Assembly (NCBI GenBank): GCA_947494565.1
Contig: CANLVG010000010.1
Span: forward strand, 1 to 64,000
Direction of reading: 5' to 3'
DNA from: an uncultured Flavobacteriaceae bacterium
GTDB taxonomy: Bacteria; Bacteroidota; Bacteroidia; Flavobacteriales; Flavobacteriaceae
Length of the DNA: 64,000 nucleotides
Shown: piece after piece, positions 43,725-51,786 of the stretch
Layout: the number at the start of each line of letters is the position of its first letter
How positions within the stretch are numbered: position 1 is the stretch's first letter
Notes under the pieces: model-generated
Seen by the model: only the letters and a program-made list of their open reading frames with translations
Database searches by the model: none
Told to the model about the DNA's origin: nothing
Made by a program: the position numbers and the translations under genes

Positions 43725-45275
43725 TTATGTCCGATTTTTGATTGCGTTTTTATATCGAACCAATTCTTCCTTCACTTTTGGTAGCAGCAAAAAAAGTCCG
43801 ATCATATTCGGCACCATCATGGCGAATATCATGGCGTCCGAAAAATCGGTTACGGCTTCTAGACTGGCAGCGGCACCGATAACCACACAGAAACAAAAAA
43901 TCAGCTTATAGGCATATTCGACTTTCTTTCCCCTTCCGAACAAAAAGGACCACGCCTGATAGCCGTAATAGGACCATGAGATCATTGATGAGAAAGCAAA
44001 AAGGACCACTGCAAAAGACAAGAGATACGGAAACCACGAAAACCCACTTTTTAACGCATTTGACGTCAGCACTACCCCTTGGGCATCGGATATTTGAGCA
44101 CCGACAGTAATCTGCCCCGTAACAATAAGCACCAATGCTGTCATGGTACAAACAACAACCGTGTCGATAAAGGGCTCTAAAAGAGCTACCATTCCCTCAC
44201 TGGCCGCATATTTGGTTTTCACAGCGGAATGCGCTATTGCGGAAGACCCAATACCTGCCTCATTTGAAAAGGCCGCTCGCCGGAAACCTTGGATCAGTAC
44301 ACCTACAAAACCACCGACAATGCCTTCTGGCATAAATGCCCCTTCATAAATGGAGTAGAAAGCACTTGGAAGACGATCCACCTGAATTACCAAAATGGTG
44401 ATTACGGCAAGTACATAAAGAACGACCATAGCCGGTACGATTTTATCGGTCACTTTGGCAATTTTCTGAATACCCCCAATGATAACAACACCTACCAAAA
44501 TAGCCATGATGACCCCAAAAATCCAACCTTGGCCATAAATGAAACTCTCTTGACCTCCGGTAACGTATTCAAAGAGCTGAAAAGCCTGATTGATCTGAAA
44601 CATATTACCTCCACCAAAAGAACCACCGATACACATTACCGCAAAGATGATGGCCAGCACTTTGCCCAATTTTTTCAAGCCTTTTTCTTGCAAACCTTTG
44701 GTCAAGTAGTACATAGGGCCTCCGTAGACGGTACCTTCCGGAGTGATTTCACGATACTTGACGCCTAAAGTACATTCCACGAACTTGGATGCCATACCCA
44801 AAAAACCGACCAAAACCATCCAAAAGGTAGCTCCGGGCCCTCCAACACTGAGTGCAATGGCTACCCCAGCGATGTTTCCCAAACCCACAGTTGCGGACAG
44901 CGCAGCAGTCAGCGCCTGAAAATGGGATACCTCGCCTTGAGGACCTTCTACCTTTATGGTATCGGGGTTATCTTCAAGTTCCACTTTTGGCAGGACCTCA
45001 AGATCGTCATGATCGCCCCTAACGATTCGAATGGCCGTACCAAAACTTCGAAGGTTTATCCCCTTAAAGTAAATAGTGAAAATACTTGCCCCGGCAATCA
45101 AAATGATCAAGACCCAAGGCACACCAATTGTTTCGTTCAGGGGTATCTGCGCAAATATCCCCCTTACGAACCACCCTGTAGCGTTACCGAAAGCTTCATT
45201 AATTTGTTGGTCAAAACTCGTTTCAGCTGCCGCTACGATCGGAAAAAGCGTGCACAGCAATAAGATATACTTCAT
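43725..45275 (-). CDS. Alanine/glycine:sodium symporter (AGCS family)
   Basis: A 516-residue inner-membrane protein with about ten transmembrane segments and the AGCS signatures ALSATVGLGNIAGVAIALSVGGPGATFWM and RRAAFSNEAGIGSSAIAHSAV, here quoted in part: ATVGLGNIAGVA (sodium site) and FSNEAGIGSSAIAH. The N-terminus looks like a cleavable or anchoring signal (LLLCTLFPIVAAAE). It should bring in small neutral amino acids with sodium. The next gene on the minus strand side (45396) is a membrane-bound HTH regulator transcribed the same way, followed upstream by an Lrp-type regulator, suggesting amino-acid control. Confidence 0.93.
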   Translation of the reverse strand: MKYILLLCTLFPIVAAAETSFDQQINEAFGNATGWFVRGIFAQIPLNETIGVPWVLIILIAGASIFTIYFKGINLRSFGTAIRIVRGDHDDLEVLPKVELEDNPDTIKVEGPQGEVSHFQALTAALSATVGLGNIAGVAIALSVGGPGATFWMVLVGFLGMASKFVECTLGVKYREITPEGTVYGGPMYYLTKGLQEKGLKKLGKVLAIIFAVMCIGGSFGGGNMFQINQAFQLFEYVTGGQESFIYGQGWIFGVIMAILVGVVIIGGIQKIAKVTDKIVPAMVVLYVLAVITILVIQVDRLPSAFYSIYEGAFMPEGIVGGFVGVLIQGFRRAAFSNEAGIGSSAIAHSAVKTKYAASEGMVALLEPFIDTVVVCTMTALVLIVTGQITVGAQISDAQGVVLTSNALKSGFSWFPYLLSFAVVLFAFSSMISWSYYGYQAWSFLFGRGKKVEYAYKLIFCFCVVIGAAASLEAVTDFSDAMIFAMMVPNMIGLFLLLPKVKEELVRYKNAIKNRT

Positions 45276-45395
45276 GCTAACTAATTAATACAATTAGGCT
45301 CGAAATTGAGGTATACCTTGGGATTACAAAAGGTTACGTACTGCTTAACTTTTGAAGGGAACTAGTGAAGTATGGCTATTGGAAAATGCTAGATT

Positions 45396-46511
45396 TCAAT
45401 CTGAATCCAATGTTGCGTACTGCAACATATCGTTCTCTAGGGCGTATTGAATCAGAAGGTTCTTTCCAGCATTGCCACTTATGTGAAGTGCCTTTTTGAT
45501 TTGATGGACATGCGTTTGAAAACCATCGGCACTGATATGCATGGCCTCGGCGATTTCAGTGTATGACTTTTTGTTACCCAGCGCCCCTAGATTTCCCAGC
45601 ACTTCTTTCTGCCGGTCGGAAAGTGCTATTTTCGATGCTTCCTGCAAGGACTTCAATTCTTGTTCAAGCATCGCGATATCTCTTCGATAATTTTTGTTCT
45701 GCAAGACCAATTCCTCTGTATTGATCTGCAGTTCTTCCCTTTCGAAAATCAATTCTTCAAGTTGGGACTGTTGTTCTTCTTTTTCAGACAAAAACTTCCA
45801 GCTGTACAATAGAATCGAAAAAAGGAGAATGAATAAAAATTTGAAGGAGATACTGGTGACCATTCCCAAAATATTCCAAGAATCGATGTCAATTGAAGTC
45901 GGCAAGGTATCAATGGGTACAATTCTATGGGTCACAGCAACAAGGATAAGGGCGAAAAGTGAAAAACTGGGCAAATACATAAAACGCATATTCCGGTTTC
46001 GGAATGCTTTGTTCAAGGCGTTGAAAAGTGCAAATGCAACGATAATGGAAATAGGAATATCAATTAGCCAAATCAACGAATTACTGATCGCCGGGTTGGT
46101 ATAGGAAGACGAAAAAAAGACAAACGAAAGCATCAACATGATGCCCAGATACATACGGATGAACTCACGTTCTGAAAAGCGTTCTACCAAACGTATGAGC
46201 AATCCCTTTTCACCCCTATATTCGATAGAGGGCAACGAGAGCAATATAAACATCGAATTCAGAAGCGATACCACAACCCCCCAATAGATAAGAAACTTGT
46301 TTGATGGCGATGCCTGTATTCCCCAAACAGCGATCAGGTTGATCAAACTTCCTAAACCCCAAATGAAAATTGCAAGACCGAACCAGCTGATACCCTTAAT
46401 ATCGTCAGTAGAATCCGTTCGTTGTTCTTCCTTTTTGTAAATGCGCTGAATGACCACCGCTGTAATGAGGCAGACTATTGCAGTGATTGCATATTCCAAG
46501 ATAATCGGCAT
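45396..46511 (-). CDS. Membrane-bound LuxR-like HTH regulator
   Basis: Starting at ATG 46511 (MPIILEYAITAIVC) the protein has about seven transmembrane segments in residues 1-230, then a coiled coil (EEQQSQLEELIFEREELQIN), and a C-terminal HTH (LSDRQKEVLGNLGALGNKKS, YTEIAEAMHISADGFQTHVH). This layout, a multi-span membrane sensor with a cytosolic DNA-binding domain, occurs in Bacteroidota. The ATG at 46517 is an alternative. TAATTTTG at 46543-46550 (minus strand) is a good promoter. The ligand is unknown. Confidence 0.82.
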   Translation of the reverse strand: MPIILEYAITAIVCLITAVVIQRIYKKEEQRTDSTDDIKGISWFGLAIFIWGLGSLINLIAVWGIQASPSNKFLIYWGVVVSLLNSMFILLSLPSIEYRGEKGLLIRLVERFSEREFIRMYLGIMLMLSFVFFSSSYTNPAISNSLIWLIDIPISIIVAFALFNALNKAFRNRNMRFMYLPSFSLFALILVAVTHRIVPIDTLPTSIDIDSWNILGMVTSISFKFLFILLFSILLYSWKFLSEKEEQQSQLEELIFEREELQINTEELVLQNKNYRRDIAMLEQELKSLQEASKIALSDRQKEVLGNLGALGNKKSYTEIAEAMHISADGFQTHVHQIKKALHISGNAGKNLLIQYALENDMLQYATLDSD

Positions 46512-46542
46512 GAACAAAAAGTTTATGGCTAATAAAGTTAAC

Positions 46543-46550
46543 CAAAATTA
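46543..46550 (-). promoter_or_regulatory. -7 promoter element of the membrane HTH regulator
   Basis: The minus strand reads TAATTTTG, a full match to TAnnTTTG, with TTA (46571-46573) 20 bp upstream. The start codon is 26-32 bp downstream. Confidence 0.5.
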
Positions 46551-46612
46551 GGCGTTCATGACTATTTAAGTAATGCTTAACCATAGCTCTCTATACGAGC
46601 CAAGACCGAACA

Positions 46613-47059
46613 TCAACCTTTCACGATAGGTGCGTTACTCACCACATTCGATAAAATAATATGGGTTCGGGTTTCGCCGTACTGAATGAGTCGGTCAATA
46701 AACTTTTCAAGGTGAAACTGATCTTTTAGTACTACCTCCATAACGATATTTTCATTACCGGTTATGCGATAGCAGTTCACCACTTCTTCAAAGGTGACCA
46801 CTGTAGCCAAAAAGGGCTTTAGCTTACCCATGAAGGCTCGAAGTGTAATAATGGCCTTTAGCTGATGACCGGTAAGAGCATGTGATACCATAGCCTTGTA
46901 TCCTTGAAGAATTTCAAGGTCTTCCATTTTCTTTACCCGTTCTGCCACTGCCGGTGGCGTAAGCCCCACTTTTCGTCCGATATTCGCAAAAGATTCCCTT
47001 GCATTTTCCTGCAAACACTCAAGAATCTTCCAGTTTAAATCATCTATCTTAACTTTCAA
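46613..47059 (-). CDS. Lrp/AsnC family transcriptional regulator
   Basis: A 148-residue protein with an N-terminal winged-helix HTH (IDDLNWKILECLQENARESF, NIGRKVGLTPPAVAERVKKM) and a C-terminal RAM/AsnC ligand-binding domain (LKAIITLRAFMGKLKPFLA, VVNCYRITGNENIVMEVVLK). The family senses amino acids. AT-rich DNA with repeated TATTTTTCGA-like sequence lies just upstream of its start and may be an autoregulatory site. The neighbouring regulator and AGCS symporter on the same strand fit amino-acid metabolism. Confidence 0.94.
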   Translation of the reverse strand: MKVKIDDLNWKILECLQENARESFANIGRKVGLTPPAVAERVKKMEDLEILQGYKAMVSHALTGHQLKAIITLRAFMGKLKPFLATVVTFEEVVNCYRITGNENIVMEVVLKDQFHLEKFIDRLIQYGETRTHIILSNVVSNAPIVKG

Positions 47060-47181
47060 AACTATTTTTCGATATTTTTTATTTTTCGAAAGTAAATATA
47101 CAAAATAGCTTTTTATTACAAAGCGACCAGAATGGATTTGCGCGTAACTTTATACTAATAAATTGCTATTATACAAGAGGA

Positions 47182-47577
47182 ATGTCTTCCAAAAATTTAG
47201 GTTCCATACCGGTATACCAAAAAGCGCTGGAATTGCGTGAAATCAGCAAGGCGATAGCTTCGTATATTTCTATGCAAAGGAATGTGATTACCCGCTATCA
47301 GTCCATGAGTTTGCGAGACACCATTGCTGATTCATTAGTCAATGATACTGTATTGATTCCAGAACAGATTGCTCAGGCCGAGCAATCCAAATCCTATGCC
47401 GAGCGTCTAAGCAGTGCTTCTTTTATCAACATCATGATTCGAAATATCAATTCCTATTGTCTTGGTCTTGAAAAGGATGGGGTGAAAGACAAGGAATACC
47501 TCAACCTTTTACGTACCGAAGTCAAGAGTTTTCGCAAATCGTTCACGAAATGGAGAAGGACCATTCGAAATGACTAG
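47182..47577 (+). CDS. Conserved hypothetical protein, helical (four-helix-bundle-like)
   Basis: A 131-residue, mostly alpha-helical cytoplasmic protein (QKALELREISKAIASYISMQ, DTIADSLVNDTVLIPEQIAQ, SSASFINIMIRNINSYCLGL, NLLRTEVKSFRKSFTKWRRT) with a basic C-terminus. No signal or transmembrane region is present. It faintly resembles the four-helix-bundle proteins inserted in 23S rRNA genes, but I would not name it as one without a search. It stands alone, divergent from the Lrp gene. Confidence 0.6.
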   Translation: MSSKNLGSIPVYQKALELREISKAIASYISMQRNVITRYQSMSLRDTIADSLVNDTVLIPEQIAQAEQSKSYAERLSSASFINIMIRNINSYCLGLEKDGVKDKEYLNLLRTEVKSFRKSFTKWRRTIRND

Positions 47578-47708
47578 ACGATGCCTTTCTTGAAAGTACA
47601 GGAAACGAGCGAATAAGGCCCAGTACTCAATCCACATTTACAAATACCACACATTTTAAAGGTTTTGATTCGTTAATTGTTCTAATTTTACGGTCAAATC
47701 AGTAGCAG

Positions 47709-48560
47709 TTGAAAACCACCATACGTATTCATTGTCCTGACCAGTCGGGTATTGTACATGCCGTTACGGGCTTTATTCATTCTCATGGAGGAAATATCAT
47801 CTACTTAGACCAACACGTGGATAAGCAGGCCAATGTTTTCTTTATGAGAGTGGAAAGTGAATTTAAGTCAGGCCGGATTTCCATAACGGAATTCAAAGCG
47901 GAATTTGAGCAAACCGTCATAGATCCGTATCAAATGAGCTGGAGCTTACATGCGGATGATACAGTTCCAAAAATGGCCCTCTTCGTTTCAAAATACAATC
48001 ACTGTTTGTACGATATACTGAGCCGGCATAATTCGGGTGAATTGGCCGTTGCTATTCCCTTTATTATCAGCAACCACAGCGATTTGAAATCGATAGCGGA
48101 ACAATTCTCCATTCCCTTCCACCATATTCCGGTAACAAAAGAAACAAAGGTCCAAGCAGAGCTGCAGCAGTTAGAGCTTCTCAAGTCAGGTCAAATCGAT
48201 TTTATCGTGCTGGCACGCTATATGCAAATTGTCAGCAGCCGGCTTATTGATGCCTACCCCAACAAAATCATCAACATTCATCACTCTTTTTTACCCGCTT
48301 TTGCAGGGGCAAAGCCTTACCATGCCGCCTTCAAGCGCGGGGTAAAAATTATTGGGGCTACCTGTCATTACGTCACCGAAGCCCTTGATGCCGGACCTAT
48401 CATTGCGCAAGATGTGACCACGGTCTCTCATACACATACGGTAAAAGACTTTATTGCCAAGGGCCGTGATCTTGAAAAAATCGTACTATCCCGAGGTATA
48501 CAGTTACATGTACAGCGCAAAACCATGGTCTACAACAACAAAACGGTCATCTTTTCTTAG
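47709..48560 (+). CDS. purU: Formyltetrahydrofolate deformylase PurU
   Basis: PurU releases formate and tetrahydrofolate from 10-formyl-THF. The N-terminal ACT domain (TIRIHCPDQSGIVHAVTGFI) is followed by the formyltransferase-like catalytic domain with the Asn-His-Asp triad in INIHHSFLPAF and CHYVTEALDAGPII. Length 283 residues. The start must be the TTG at 47709 (KTTIRIHCPDQ), since a TAG stop lies one codon before it in frame and homologues start at this point. Upstream TAATTTTA is a weak -7 candidate. Confidence 0.95.
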   Translation: MKTTIRIHCPDQSGIVHAVTGFIHSHGGNIIYLDQHVDKQANVFFMRVESEFKSGRISITEFKAEFEQTVIDPYQMSWSLHADDTVPKMALFVSKYNHCLYDILSRHNSGELAVAIPFIISNHSDLKSIAEQFSIPFHHIPVTKETKVQAELQQLELLKSGQIDFIVLARYMQIVSSRLIDAYPNKIINIHHSFLPAFAGAKPYHAAFKRGVKIIGATCHYVTEALDAGPIIAQDVTTVSHTHTVKDFIAKGRDLEKIVLSRGIQLHVQRKTMVYNNKTVIFS

Positions 48561-48664
48561 TAGGCGTCTTCAAAAAGAAATATAAGCTTAAAGAATGGCG
48601 GTTTCGAATACTATCGACAAACGTCAATCGTTCTAGTATCGAACAAAAGATTTAAAACCAGTAT

Positions 48665-49369
48665 ATGAAACGTACCATCTTAGCAATCATTGTGATTTTT
48701 CAACTTACGGCCTGTGCAGAACTTCAGCAAGTTGTGAATCAATTGCCGCAAGGGCAAGGCATAGGAAATGCAGAAATAGCAAACGGCCTAAGGCAGGCCC
48801 TAGACATGGGCATTGACAAGCAAGTCACCAAGTTGACCCAAACAGATGGTTTTTTCAAAAACGAATTGGTCAAAATACTTTTGCCCGAAGAACTTCAAAA
48901 AGTGGATAAGACCTTGCGCGATATCGGGTTAGGGAAACTGGCTGACGAAGGTCTTAAAGTATTGAATAGAGCGGCTGAAAATGCTGTGGGCGAAGCAACT
49001 CCCATTTTTGTGGACGCCGTTAAAGGGATTACCTTCAATGATGCAAAAGGTATTCTTTTGGGTAATGATAATGCCGCTACCCAATACCTTACATCAGCGA
49101 CTCAAAAACAATTGTATGCCAAGTTCAACCCGGTCATCAAAAATTCTTTTGAGAAAGTAGGGGCCGATAAAATTTGGCAGAACCTGATTACGAAATACAA
49201 TAGCATACCCTTAACAAAAAATGTTAACCCCGATTTGACCGACTATGTTACCAATGAGGCCTTAAATGGTGTTTATACCATGATTGCAGTGGAGGAAAAA
49301 GAGATACGTACCAAAGTTTCCTCAAGAACTACGGATTTGCTACGAAAGGTTTTTGGATTGCAGGATTGA
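48665..49369 (+). CDS. DUF4197 family lipoprotein
   Basis: A 234-residue protein with a lipobox (FQLTACAELQQ) and a helical DUF4197 domain: IANGLRQALDMGIDKQVTKL, GFFKNELVKILLPEELQKV, AVKGITFNDAKGILLGNDNA and the C-terminal ALNGVYTMIAVEEKEIRTKV. The function is unknown; the family is common in Bacteroidota and Proteobacteria periplasms. It is a single gene about 100 bp downstream of purU. Confidence 0.88.
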   Translation: MKRTILAIIVIFQLTACAELQQVVNQLPQGQGIGNAEIANGLRQALDMGIDKQVTKLTQTDGFFKNELVKILLPEELQKVDKTLRDIGLGKLADEGLKVLNRAAENAVGEATPIFVDAVKGITFNDAKGILLGNDNAATQYLTSATQKQLYAKFNPVIKNSFEKVGADKIWQNLITKYNSIPLTKNVNPDLTDYVTNEALNGVYTMIAVEEKEIRTKVSSRTTDLLRKVFGLQD

Positions 49370-49538
49370 AACCAAAAATTATTCTTTGTATTCCAACAAT
49401 ATTCTGTTGATTTCGCCGTTGTTATTTTAAGAGTTTAAAGAGAATTTCAAATTTTGTTTCGATCTTTTTTAGCGCATTATACAAGAAAAGAATATTGAAT
49501 TATTTGAGTTAGTAATTTTTTGAGTTAGTTAGTTAGTA

Positions 49539-49568
49539 AAAAACCGGTGGGAGCATCGGTTTTTTTTT
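49539..49568 (+). terminator. Terminator in the gap between DUF4197 and the AraC gene
   Basis: AACCGGTG pairs with CATCGGTT (one G-U) around GGAG and is followed by nine T residues. It is 170 bp after the DUF4197 stop and preceded by repeats of GAGTTAGT/AGTTAGTTAGT. The rest of 49370-49778 contains no gene that I can support. Confidence 0.85.
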
Positions 49569-49778
49569 GCTCTTTTCCGAGATTTTTTCCATTTACCCTG
49601 CACATATGCGGAGAAGCTTCAAATGTTAATAAATACTGCGCTTCATCGATAAAAGACCATTCTTAGGGCAAGAACAAAGGGTAAACTATTATCGGGAGTT
49701 ACTTTTTTCAATCAGTTTAATAGCCTAGAAGTGTAATTATTCCTAACTTAAACCTAGCTAATTCATCCATCAATCAAA

Positions 49779-51131
49779 ATGAGGCAATCAGGAATAACGG
49801 TATTATTCTTACTCGTATGCGGATTATGCTACCCTAGTCTGTCTATAGACTTTAGAGGAGAGGCATCGAATCGTATGACCTCATATCTATTGCCGAACCT
49901 TATGGGTTCAAATGACTATGACCTAAGGGAAGTCGACTCTGAATACTTTGTCGGGTATGGTCCGGGCACACTGGAAAATGTCAAGGAAACTACCGCGGGC
50001 CATGAAATACCCGAACCAGAATTAAGCACCCTATCTTTTATCTACCTCTACGTTGCCCTAATCGGTTTTTATATTGCTATAATTCTCCATTTCAATAAGA
50101 AGGTAGAATTTGTCGCAAAGGTCTTGATCAGTGGTTTTATATTCTTGCACTCGGTTTTCATACTTCATATTTTCTTGTACATCACCAAATATCAATTGCA
50201 GTTTCCACATACGTATAGAATTTCAACAGTGTTCTCTTTTCTTTACGGACCGCTACTCTACCTCTATTTTAAGAGAATTACACATCAATACAAGTTCAAG
50301 AAAATCGACCTTCTGCACTTTTTACCTACCCTTCTCTTCATTATTTATCTGCTTCCTGGTTATTTATTGCCCGCTGATCAGAAATTGGAAATCATGCTGA
50401 GTCGAACTGACGGCCGAAGTTTTTCGGATGTTGCCATTATCGTATTCAAATTACTATCGCTGCTGACTTATGGTTATTTTATCAGAAAACTCTATATGTC
50501 ATCTAAAAAGAATACGGAGCTTAATTCTGAAAATAGTAAGTGGCAAAAGAATATTTTCGTTATTCATATGCTCTATGTGGTATGCTATTCGGCCTATGGA
50601 TTTTTACTGGCCAATAACATGACCATTGGTTTTTTGTATCATATGCAAGTAATGTGTATGGCCCTGATGGTCATGTACCTTGGTTATTCCGCTAACGTTC
50701 AACCAGCGGTTTTCAATGGATCTTATTCACTTAGCAAACTGTTTTATAAGTATGAAAAATCTGGACTCACAAAAAGTCTGTCGCTTGAACTAAAGGATAG
50801 TCTCATCCTCTTGTTCGACGAAGAAAAAATATATAAGGATAGTTCTATTTGTTTAGAAGCCCTCTCCAATAGGTTGAATACCACCAGACACAATACTTCT
50901 CAGGTCATTAACGAACACTTTCATATGAGTTTTCATGAACTGATCAATAGATATCGAATTCGTGAAGCAAAAGAAATCTTGAACAATGATGTTCAAAAAA
51001 ATCTGAATATCATAGATGTTGCCTATGAGGTGGGCTATAACAACAAAGTAACCTTCAATAAGGCCTTCAAAAAAGATACGCAACTTACACCAAGCCAGTA
51101 CCAGCGTATGGCGCTTAGCTCTGCCATGTAA
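49779..51131 (+). CDS. Membrane-anchored AraC family regulator
   Basis: A 450-residue protein with an N-terminal signal or anchor (GITVLFLLVCGLCYPSLS), a short non-cytoplasmic domain, then about seven transmembrane helices (residues 85-300, e.g. FIYLYVALIGFYIAIIL) and a C-terminal AraC-type double HTH (SICLEALSNRLNTTRHNTSQVINEHF ends the first; NIIDVAYEVGYNNKVTFNKAFKK is the second, here quoted in parts). It lies directly upstream of a SusC/SusD pair and is the likely sensor-regulator of that pair, although it is not the usual hybrid two-component or ECF-sigma type seen in polysaccharide loci. Confidence 0.88.
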   Translation: MRQSGITVLFLLVCGLCYPSLSIDFRGEASNRMTSYLLPNLMGSNDYDLREVDSEYFVGYGPGTLENVKETTAGHEIPEPELSTLSFIYLYVALIGFYIAIILHFNKKVEFVAKVLISGFIFLHSVFILHIFLYITKYQLQFPHTYRISTVFSFLYGPLLYLYFKRITHQYKFKKIDLLHFLPTLLFIIYLLPGYLLPADQKLEIMLSRTDGRSFSDVAIIVFKLLSLLTYGYFIRKLYMSSKKNTELNSENSKWQKNIFVIHMLYVVCYSAYGFLLANNMTIGFLYHMQVMCMALMVMYLGYSANVQPAVFNGSYSLSKLFYKYEKSGLTKSLSLELKDSLILLFDEEKIYKDSSICLEALSNRLNTTRHNTSQVINEHFHMSFHELINRYRIREAKEILNNDVQKNLNIIDVAYEVGYNNKVTFNKAFKKDTQLTPSQYQRMALSSAM

Positions 51132-51136
51132 ACATT

Positions 51137-51335
51137 TCGTAAACTTTCTTCGGTAAGGGAAACTTTTATAAGGCTTTCCCCGCTACTCCATTTTTGTATT
51201 TAATTTGGATGTTCATCAATCAAATGGTAAAACGGCAGTTCCGAAGGGTATACTCCTTAGAAATCATTCTTCTTTCTCATTTTAGAGTAGTTATTTGAAT
51301 TAGTCATCAATACGACCCGCTCGGGCTGCCCTTTA
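51137..51335 (+). repeat. Upstream copy of a duplicated regulatory segment
   Basis: TCGTAAACTTTCTTCGG (51137-51153) and the following dyad GGGAAA...TTTCCC, and then a second block (51256-51335, centred on TTATTTGAATTAG), recur in the same order at 51574-51617 and 51691-51767. The copies are imperfect, so the duplication is not very recent. Confidence 0.7.
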
Positions 51336-51460
51336 CTACTTCCCAAAGCTACACTCGACCATTCTATCGGCGCCTTCAGAGGCCGACCACTACTACCCAA
51401 TCAAGATGGATCAAACACCACTTTCAACTTTATATAGGTAAGGTGGTTCCAGCACCTCCA

Positions 51461-51562
51461 CTTCTACTTCTACTTCTACTTCTACTCCTACTTCTACTTC
51501 TACTTCTACTTCTACTTCTACTTCTACTTCTACTTCTACTTCTACTTCTACTTCTACTTCTA
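51461..51562 (+). repeat. Hexanucleotide microsatellite (CTTCTA)17
   Basis: Seventeen consecutive six-base units cover 102 bp; sixteen are CTTCTA and the fifth is CTCCTA. It does not lie in a supported reading frame. It sits between the two duplicated segments upstream of susC, so changes in unit number would change the distance between those elements. Confidence 0.97.
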
Positions 51563-51573
51563 AGGTAAAATAC

Positions 51574-51767
51574 TCGTAAACTTTCTTCGGAGAAGGAAAC
51601 GTTTATAAGTGTTTCCCAAAAGAATGTTAAGAGCCACTTACTTTGACCCAGTGACTAACTCATTGTAATAACAGCAGCTCTGAAGACTTACTTCTAAAAA
51701 AGAACTTCTGTCTCAGTTTTTAGGGTAATTATTTGAATTAGCTATCAACTTTCAGGGCTGCATTTTA
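51574..51767 (+). repeat. Downstream copy of the duplicated regulatory segment, next to susC
   Basis: TCGTAAACTTTCTTCGG (51574-51590) followed by the dyad GGAAAC...GTTTCC, then a block with TTATTTGAATTAG and GGGCTGCATTTTA that ends 19 bp before the susC start codon. It parallels 51137-51335 with an offset of about 435 bp and probably holds the susC promoter. Confidence 0.7.
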
Positions 51768-51786
51768 CATCTAAAAAATCTGAAGT

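Noticed and set aside
44289-44768. 159-codon plus-strand frame
   Set aside because: Antisense to the AGCS symporter, with no recognisable domain.
51461-51562. CRISPR-like array
   Set aside because: The units are only six bases with no spacers; this is a simple microsatellite.
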